NCBI RefSeq assembly: GCF_009765375.1
Contig: NZ_VTOK01000001.1
Coordinates: forward strand, 62,001-126,000
DNA length: 64,000 nucleotides
Direction: 5' to 3'
From: Alteribacillus sp. YIM 98480
GTDB lineage: Bacteria > Bacillota > Bacilli > Bacillales > Marinococcaceae
How positions within the stretch are numbered: position 1 is the first letter of the stretch; each line of letters begins with the position of its first letter. This document shows, piece after piece, positions 58,200 to 64,000 of this stretch. The notes beneath the pieces are model-generated. The model had not been told where the DNA came from. It saw only the letters and a list, made by a program, of their open reading frames with translations, and searched no databases. Position numbers and translations under genes: made by a program.

Positions 58200-58919
58200 G
58201 TGCAAAAAGAGAAGCTGTTGTATGAAGGAAAAGCGAAAAAGCTTTACCAGACGAATGAAAAAGAGATTTTGTGGGTTGAGTACAAAGATGACGCTACTGC
58301 TTTTAATGGGGAGAAAAAAGAAGTTCTTCATGGTAAAGGAAAACTGAACAATGAGATCTCATCCTTGCTTTTTCAAAAATTAGCAGACACAGGAATTCAC
58401 AGTCATTTTGTTAAAAAATTATCTGCTACCGAACAACTTGTAAAACAAACAACCATTGTTCCTTTAGAAGTCGTGGTCAGAAACATCGTAGCTGGCAGTC
58501 TTCACAAAAGGACCGGCATAGAAGAAGGAACTGAGCTCAATCAGGCTATTGTTGAATTTTATTATAAAGACGACGATCTTGGTGATCCGCTTATTAACAA
58601 TGATCACATTCGCATCCTTCAAGCAGCAGAACCGGAACAGGTCAATAACATGAAAGAACAAGCGTTAGCAGTTAATGAATCATTAAAAAAACATTTTGAC
58701 GACTGCGGCCTGCTGCTAGTAGATTTTAAGCTTGAATTTGGAACGACTGCTGATGGAGAACTTCTGCTGGCAGATGAAATTTCTCCTGATACATGTCGTT
58801 TATGGGATAAAGAAACGAGAGAAAAGTTCGATAAAGATTTATTCCGTTTTGGACTAGGTTCATTGCAGGACGGCTATACCGAAATATTAAAAAGACTGGG
58901 AGGGGCTGTACATGGTTAA
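58200..58919 (+). CDS. purC: SAICAR synthetase
   Basis: A 239-residue ligase joining aspartate to CAIR. LLYEGKAKKLYQTN is the ATP-binding start, LEVVVRNIVAGSLHKRTG and DFKLEFGTTADGELLLADEISPDTCRLWD are family signatures. The start is GTG at 58200, after AAGGAGG. Its 3' end overlaps purS by eight bases. Confidence 0.97.
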   Translation: MQKEKLLYEGKAKKLYQTNEKEILWVEYKDDATAFNGEKKEVLHGKGKLNNEISSLLFQKLADTGIHSHFVKKLSATEQLVKQTTIVPLEVVVRNIVAGSLHKRTGIEEGTELNQAIVEFYYKDDDLGDPLINNDHIRILQAAEPEQVNNMKEQALAVNESLKKHFDDCGLLLVDFKLEFGTTADGELLLADEISPDTCRLWDKETREKFDKDLFRFGLGSLQDGYTEILKRLGGAVHG

Positions 58920-59160
58920 AGTCCAAGTATATGTAACGTTAAAAGAAGGGGTGCTCGATCCGCAGGGAAGCGCCATTACACACTCTCTTCACACGATGAA
59001 TTATAATGAAGTGAAAAGTGTTCAGACCGGAAAATATATTGAGCTCGAAGTTGAAAAAACTGATGACTTGGAAGAACGTGTAAAAGAAATGTGTGAAAAG
59101 CTTCTCTCCAATCCAGTAATTGAAGATTATACGTATACGATCGGGGAGGCTGTTTCCTAA
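58912..59160 (+). CDS. purS: FGAM synthase, PurS subunit
   Basis: An 82-residue small subunit that joins PurQ and PurL into the FGAM synthase complex. [21 protein letters not shown] is the standard N-terminus. RBS GGGAGGGG lies within the purC end, so translation is coupled; its stop overlaps purQ by one base. Confidence 0.97.
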   Translation: MVKVQVYVTLKEGVLDPQGSAITHSLHTMNYNEVKSVQTGKYIELEVEKTDDLEERVKEMCEKLLSNPVIEDYTYTIGEAVS

Positions 59161-59843
59161 TGAAGTTCGCTGTCATTGTCTTTCCTGGATCAAATTGTGA
59201 CGACGATATGGTCTATGCTGTTCAAGAAGGTCTGCAAGAAGACGTAGATAAAGTATGGTATACCGAAGAAAGTGTAGCCGATTATGACGCTATTTTACTG
59301 CCTGGCGGTTTTTCTTATGGCGATTATTTGCGTTCAGGAGCAATTGCAAGATTTGCTCCAGTCATGGAAAGTGTAATCGAAGAAGCACAAAAAGGAAAGC
59401 CTGTATTAGGTGTGTGCAATGGATTTCAGGTTCTCCTTGAAGCAGGTCTTCTTCCAGGGGCGATGCAAAGAAATAAAAATTTGAAATTTATCTGCCGTCC
59501 GGTGGAATTAAAAGTAGATAACAACGAAACTGGTTTTACCAAAAGCTATGAAAAAGGGGAATCTATAACGGTTCCGGTTGCTCACGGAGACGGCAATTAT
59601 TATTGCGATAACAAAACACTACAGCAGCTAAAAGAAAATAATCAAATTGTCTTCACTTACCAAGATGATATCAATGGTTCCGTAGAAGGCATAGCAGGCA
59701 TTGTGAATGAAAAAGGAAATGTTCTTGGTATGATGCCGCATCCGGAGCGTGCCACGACTAGTTTATTAGGAAGCAGCGATGGCTTAAAGCTTTTCCAATC
59801 GATCTTGAACCATTGGAGGGAATCTCATGTCCTTACTTCTTGA
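59160..59843 (+). CDS. purQ: FGAM synthase, glutaminase subunit PurQ
   Basis: A 227-residue class I amidotransferase supplying ammonia. [10 protein letters not shown] near the start, catalytic Cys in [11 protein letters not shown], and the His/Glu pair in MPHPERA. ATG 59160 overlaps the purS stop. It overlaps purL by 17 bases. Confidence 0.98.
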   Translation: MKFAVIVFPGSNCDDDMVYAVQEGLQEDVDKVWYTEESVADYDAILLPGGFSYGDYLRSGAIARFAPVMESVIEEAQKGKPVLGVCNGFQVLLEAGLLPGAMQRNKNLKFICRPVELKVDNNETGFTKSYEKGESITVPVAHGDGNYYCDNKTLQQLKENNQIVFTYQDDINGSVEGIAGIVNEKGNVLGMMPHPERATTSLLGSSDGLKLFQSILNHWRESHVLTS

Positions 59844-62055
59844 ACCAACTCCCGAGAAAATTAAAGAAGACAAAGTCTATCAGGAAATGGGCTTAACAGA
59901 CGAAGAATTTGAACTGGCGGAGAAAATTCTTGGACGTCAGCCAAACTACACAGAAACGGGCTTATTTTCCGTTATGTGGTCGGAACATTGCAGCTATAAA
60001 CACTCGAAAGTACTTCTGAAAAAATTTCCTGTCAAAGGAGAAAAAGTGCTGCAAGGTCCAGGTGAAGGAGCAGGAATTATAGATATTGGAGACGAGCAGG
60101 CAGTCGTTTTCAAAATAGAAAGTCATAACCATCCTTCAGCCATTGAACCTTACCAAGGTGCAGCTACAGGAGTTGGCGGTATTTTGCGTGATGTTTTCTC
60201 CATGGGAGCAAAACCAGTAGCGCTGCTAAACTCTTTGCGCTTTGGAGAACTCACTTCTCCTCGCGTCCGTTATTTGTTTGAAGAAGTAGTAGCTGGCATT
60301 GCAGGTTACGGGAACTGTGTCGGCGTACCAACAGTAGGCGGTGAAGTTCAGTTTGATCCTTGTTATGAGGGAAATCCTCTCGTTAACGCAATGTGTGTAG
60401 GACTGATTGACCATAAAGATATTCAAAAAGGGCAGGCTAAAGGTACTGGCAACACCGTGATGTATGTGGGGGCAAGTACCGGAAAAGACGGGATTCACGG
60501 AGCTACTTTTGCTTCTGAGGAGTTAAGCGAGGAATCAGAGAGCAAACGACCTTCCGTTCAAGTAGGCGACCCATTTATGGAAAAGCTTCTACTCGAAGCT
60601 TGTTTAGAGCTGGTTCAATCTGACGCTCTTATTGGTATTCAGGATATGGGAGCTGCCGGATTGACATCATCTTCAGCAGAAATGGCAAGTAAAGCCGGTT
60701 CTGGTATTGAAATGGATCTAGACAAAGTACCTCAGCGAGAAAAGGACATGACACCTTATGAGATGATGCTTTCAGAATCTCAAGAACGCATGCTGCTTGT
60801 TGTCGAAAAAGGCCGTGAACAAGAAATGAAAGACATTTGTGACAAGTGGGGGCTGCTTTCTGCAAAAGTAGGTCATGTCATCGAAGACAAACGCCTTCGT
60901 TTACTACATGAAGGAAATGTCGTAGCCGATGTACCTGTAGATGCACTAGCAGAAGAAGCACCAGTTTATCATCCGCCTTCTAAAGAACATTCTGCGTTTC
61001 AAGTGAATCAGCAGGTGAAAGAAACCGTTTTTCACATTGACGATACGAAACAAACATTGCTTGACTTATTAAAACAACCGACCATCGCAAGCAAAGAATG
61101 GGTATATGATCAATATGATTATATGGTCCAAACAAACACAGTCGTACAACCTGGTTCGGATGCAGCAGTTCTGCGAGTACGCGGGAAAAATAAAGCACTT
61201 GCGATGACTACTGATTCTAACAGCCGTTTTATTTATTTAGACCCAGAAGCTGGAGGTAAAATTGCAGTAGCTGAAGCGGCTAGAAACATCGTTTGCTCTG
61301 GAGGAGTACCACTAGGTCTAACAGACTGTCTAAATTATGGAAGTCCGGAAAATCCAGAAATATACTGGCAGCTTGAAAAATCTACAGATGGTATGAGTGC
61401 AGCTTGTGAACAACTACAAACTCCTGTTATAGGCGGTAACGTATCTCTTTATAACGAAACAAAAGAGGGAGCTATTTATCCAACTCCTGTTGTAGGCATG
61501 GTTGGTCTCATTGAAGATTTAGACCACATCACTACTCAATCTTTTAAAAACGCAGAGGACATCCTTTATTTAATAGGAGAGACCAAACCTGAATTTGGAG
61601 GAAGTGAGCTGCAAAAACTTTTAGAAGGCGATATCTCAGGGAAAGTTCCAGAAATCAATCTTGAGACGGAAAAAGAGCGTCAGCAAAAACTTTTAGAAGC
61701 TATACGAAATCAGCTTGTTTCGTCGGCACATGATGTGGCCGAGGGCGGTCTTGCTGTAGCCGCAGCAGAAAGCCTGATTGGTACAGGGCTGGGTGCAGCA
61801 ATAACAATCAATGGTGATACCGCAGCAGAACTTTTCTCAGAAACACAGTCACGTTTTCTTGTTTCTGTACCAAAGGTTAAAAAAGAAGCTTTTGAAAAGA
61901 TTATCCCGGAAGCTCGTGCTATTGGGTCAGTGACAAATGAGGAGAATCTTGAGATTTATAGTCCATCAGGAGAAATCGTGCTTCAGGCGGCAGCGAATGA
62001 ATTAGAAAGCGCCTGGAAAGGAGCTATTCCATGCTTGGTGAAATCAAAGGACTAA
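59827..62055 (+). CDS. purL: FGAM synthase, PurL subunit (small type)
   Basis: A 742-residue synthetase, the short Gram-positive form that needs PurS and Pur[34 protein letters not shown] and [17 protein letters not shown] mark the ATP-dependent domains. ATG 59827 follows GGAGGGAATC within purQ. It overlaps purF by 25 bases. Confidence 0.98.
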   Translation: MSLLLEPTPEKIKEDKVYQEMGLTDEEFELAEKILGRQPNYTETGLFSVMWSEHCSYKHSKVLLKKFPVKGEKVLQGPGEGAGIIDIGDEQAVVFKIESHNHPSAIEPYQGAATGVGGILRDVFSMGAKPVALLNSLRFGELTSPRVRYLFEEVVAGIAGYGNCVGVPTVGGEVQFDPCYEGNPLVNAMCVGLIDHKDIQKGQAKGTGNTVMYVGASTGKDGIHGATFASEELSEESESKRPSVQVGDPFMEKLLLEACLELVQSDALIGIQDMGAAGLTSSSAEMASKAGSGIEMDLDKVPQREKDMTPYEMMLSESQERMLLVVEKGREQEMKDICDKWGLLSAKVGHVIEDKRLRLLHEGNVVADVPVDALAEEAPVYHPPSKEHSAFQVNQQVKETVFHIDDTKQTLLDLLKQPTIASKEWVYDQYDYMVQTNTVVQPGSDAAVLRVRGKNKALAMTTDSNSRFIYLDPEAGGKIAVAEAARNIVCSGGVPLGLTDCLNYGSPENPEIYWQLEKSTDGMSAACEQLQTPVIGGNVSLYNETKEGAIYPTPVVGMVGLIEDLDHITTQSFKNAEDILYLIGETKPEFGGSELQKLLEGDISGKVPEINLETEKERQQKLLEAIRNQLVSSAHDVAEGGLAVAAAESLIGTGLGAAITINGDTAAELFSETQSRFLVSVPKVKKEAFEKIIPEARAIGSVTNEENLEIYSPSGEIVLQAAANELESAWKGAIPCLVKSKD

Positions 62056-63452
62056 ACGAAGAATGTGGAGTTTTTGCTGTATGGGGACACAAAGATGCTG
62101 CACAAATAACCTATTACGGATTGCATAGTCTTCAGCATCGCGGACAAGAAGGGGCAGGAATTGTAGTAAGTGACGGAGATCAGTTGTCTATTCATAAAGG
62201 ACTTGGACTTGTAACAGAAGCTTTCAAAGAAGGAGAACTTGATCAGTTAAAAGGCAATGCTTCCATTGGTCACGTACGGTATGCGACTGCTGGAGGCGGG
62301 GGGCTGAATAATTGTCAGCCTCTCTTGTTCCGTTCACAAACCGACAGCCTTGCGGTTGCTCATAATGGTAATATCGTTAATGCCAATGGAGTAAAGCACC
62401 AGCTTGAAAACCAGGGCAGTATTTTTCAATCTACTTCAGACACCGAAGTCCTTGCTCACCTGATTAAGCGCAGTGTATACCCGCGTCTTGAAGATAAAAT
62501 GACAAATGCATTATCTATGCTTAAAGGAGCTTATGCATTTGCAGTGATGACAGAAGACAAGCTAATGGTTGCTCAAGATCCGAACGGTTTACGACCGCTT
62601 TCGATTGGCCGTCTGGGTGATGCATATGTTGTAGCCTCTGAAACGTGTGCGTTTGATGTAGTAGGAGCAGAATATGAACGGGAAGTACAGCCGGGTGAAA
62701 TCATTACGTTTGATGAAAACGGCATGCATTCTGAATTGTTCTCCAATGCAGCTCCGCGGCGGCTTTGCAGTATGGAATATGTTTATTTTTCTCGTCCTGA
62801 TTCCAACCTTGATCAAATAAATGTTCATACTGCTCGTAAAAATCTTGGAAAACAATTGGCAGAAGAGTCTCCTGTTGAGGCTGATATCGTAACGGGGGTA
62901 CCGGATTCTTCTATTTCTGCAGCAATCGGTTATGCAGAACAAGCCGGCATTCCTTATGAATTAGGAATGATTAAAAATAGGTACGTTGGCCGCACATTTA
63001 TTCAACCGTCTCAAGAGCTGCGCGAACAAGGTGTGAAAATGAAGCTTTCGCCTGTACGAGGAGTGGTGGAAGGAAAGCGTGTCGTTATGGTAGATGACTC
63101 CATTGTAAGAGGCACGACCAGCCGCCGTATCGTACGGATGTTAAAAGATGCTGGAGCATTAGAGGTGCATGTGCGGATTAGTTCTCCGCCTATTACTCAT
63201 CCATGTTTTTACGGAATTGACACGTCTACAAAGTCAGAACTTATCGCAGCAAATCACACGACCGAAGAAATGCGGGAAAAAATGGATGCAGATTCTCTTT
63301 CCTTTATTAGTATTGACGGTATGTTAAAAGGAATTGGCCGAAAACATTATGATTCCAACTGCGGTCAGTGCTTGGCTTGTTTTACAGGTAATTATCCGAC
63401 AGAAATTTATCAAGACACTCTTCACCCCCACGACAAAATTACGAGCGGTTAA
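62031..63452 (+). CDS. purF: Amidophosphoribosyltransferase
   Basis: A 473-residue committed-step enzyme. The N-terminal 11 residues before Cys12 ([11 protein letters not shown]) form the pro-sequence cut off to expose the nucleophile. The PRPP site is [14 protein letters not shown], and cysteines in [15 protein letters not shown] and NCGQCLACF fit the iron-sulfur cluster of the B. subtilis type. RBS GGAAAGGAG inside purL. Followed by purM. Confidence 0.98.
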   Translation: MLGEIKGLNEECGVFAVWGHKDAAQITYYGLHSLQHRGQEGAGIVVSDGDQLSIHKGLGLVTEAFKEGELDQLKGNASIGHVRYATAGGGGLNNCQPLLFRSQTDSLAVAHNGNIVNANGVKHQLENQGSIFQSTSDTEVLAHLIKRSVYPRLEDKMTNALSMLKGAYAFAVMTEDKLMVAQDPNGLRPLSIGRLGDAYVVASETCAFDVVGAEYEREVQPGEIITFDENGMHSELFSNAAPRRLCSMEYVYFSRPDSNLDQINVHTARKNLGKQLAEESPVEADIVTGVPDSSISAAIGYAEQAGIPYELGMIKNRYVGRTFIQPSQELREQGVKMKLSPVRGVVEGKRVVMVDDSIVRGTTSRRIVRMLKDAGALEVHVRISSPPITHPCFYGIDTSTKSELIAANHTTEEMREKMDADSLSFISIDGMLKGIGRKHYDSNCGQCLACFTGNYPTEIYQDTLHPHDKITSG

Positions 63453-63485
63453 GAGATTAGAGCAATGATGAGGAGGCTCACTTTC

Positions 63486-64000
63486 ATGTCTGAGGCATAT
63501 AAAAAAGCCGGTGTCAACGTAGAGGCTGGCTATGAAGCAGTAGAACGAATGAAAAAACACACCAACCGCACCCTTCGTCCGGAAGTGTTAGGGGGACTGG
63601 GGGGATTTGGCGCCATGTTCGACTTTTCCTCCCTTCCTTATAAAGAACCGGTCCTTATTTCAGGTACAGACGGGGTTGGTACAAAGCTTATGCTCGCCTT
63701 TGCCGTAAACAAGCATGATACGATTGGAAAAGATGCGGTGGCCATGTGCGTAAATGACATTGCAGTACAAGGAGCAGAGCCTCTTTATTTTCTTGATTAT
63801 CTTGCATGCGGGAAAGCAGATCCTGTAAAAATTGAAGCAATAGTAAAAGGGGTTGCTGATGGCTGTGAAGAGGCAGGCTGCGCATTGATTGGCGGTGAAA
63901 CGGCGGAAATGCCGGGAATGTATGAAGAGGAAGAATATGATCTAGCTGGTTTTACCGTTGGAGCAGCTGAAAAAAGCTCTATTATTACAGGAAAAAGCAT
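63486..64000 (+). CDS. purM: Phosphoribosylformylglycinamidine cyclo-ligase, 3'-truncated by the window
   Basis: N-terminal 171 codons of AIR synthetase, open to the edge. It starts with ATG after AGGAGGCTC. The protein opens [18 protein letters not shown] and has [15 protein letters not shown] and [14 protein letters not shown], then [20 protein letters not shown], all PurM signatures. It converts FGAM to AIR. It lies 33 bases after purF, in the usual operon place. Confidence 0.96.
   Translation, partial: MSEAYKKAGVNVEAGYEAVERMKKHTNRTLRPEVLGGLGGFGAMFDFSSLPYKEPVLISGTDGVGTKLMLAFAVNKHDTIGKDAVAMCVNDIAVQGAEPLYFLDYLACGKADPVKIEAIVKGVADGCEEAGCALIGGETAEMPGMYEEEEYDLAGFTVGAAEKSSIITGKS

Overview
The window looks like chromosome from a low-GC member of the Bacillaceae (Bacillota). 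Strong AGGAGG ribosome sites, frequent GTG/TTG starts, B. subtilis-type gene order (MoxR/DUF58/transglutaminase genes, guaA, pbuG, a UPF0316 gene, a yebG-like gene, purEKBCSQLFM) and guanine riboswitches all point there. The very acidic exported proteins suggest a salt- or alkali-tolerant species; that is inference.

Region 1 (1-8.3 kb, + strand) is a peptide/amide catabolic cluster. It has two ATPases of an oligopeptide-type ABC importer, an N-formylglutamate amidohydrolase-like enzyme, an exported Ntn-hydrolase-like protein with serine where cysteine is usual, the importer's binding lipoprotein, a cytoplasmic gamma-glutamyltransferase-like enzyme and a glutamate dehydrogenase. Together they read as uptake and stepwise hydrolysis of a glutamate-containing amide, ending in 2-oxoglutarate. 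The substrate is unknown.

Region 2 (8.4-19 kb) is a sugar or cyclitol module. A divergent isomerase/oxidoreductase pair faces an AraC regulator. It is followed by a binding protein, two permeases and two Gfo/Idh/MocA dehydrogenases behind an array of LacI/CcpA-type operators, then a LacI regulator. No ATPase gene is present, so a shared MsmX-like ATPase is expected elsewhere.

Region 3 (19-38.3 kb) is an almost complete myo-inositol catabolic regulon spread over several transcription units: iolH-iolA with a LacI regulator, iolS, iolBCDE-[repeat]-iolGI, iolR-tautomerase-SDR, iolJ, an AraC regulator, and iolT preceded by the wreck of an isomerase gene. Two control layers are visible: a perfect palindrome TGAAATCGATTTCA before iolA and iolB, and tandem IolR-like boxes between iolR and iolJ.

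Region 4 (38.3-55 kb) carries yeaC-yeaD-yebA homologues, guaA and pbuG each behind a guanine-class riboswitch, an intracellular subtilisin, a YitT membrane protein, a quinone-oxidoreductase-like gene, a carbamoylase-type amidase, the type III polyketide synthase/methyltransferase pair bpsA-bpsB, a UPF0316 gene and a frameshifted yebG. Region 5 (54.8 kb to the end) is the purine biosynthetic operon behind PurR boxes and a third guanine riboswitch, running into purM at the window edge.

Two dispersed repeat families thread the intergenic spaces: a MITE-like element with GGCTGTCTCAAAA/GGGACAGCC ends (five copies) and a GTCTAGC...GGCGCTTGYGCTTTTCTTA element that sits directly after terminators (two full copies and one possible core). 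No tRNA, rRNA, CRISPR array, intact insertion sequence or prophage was seen.
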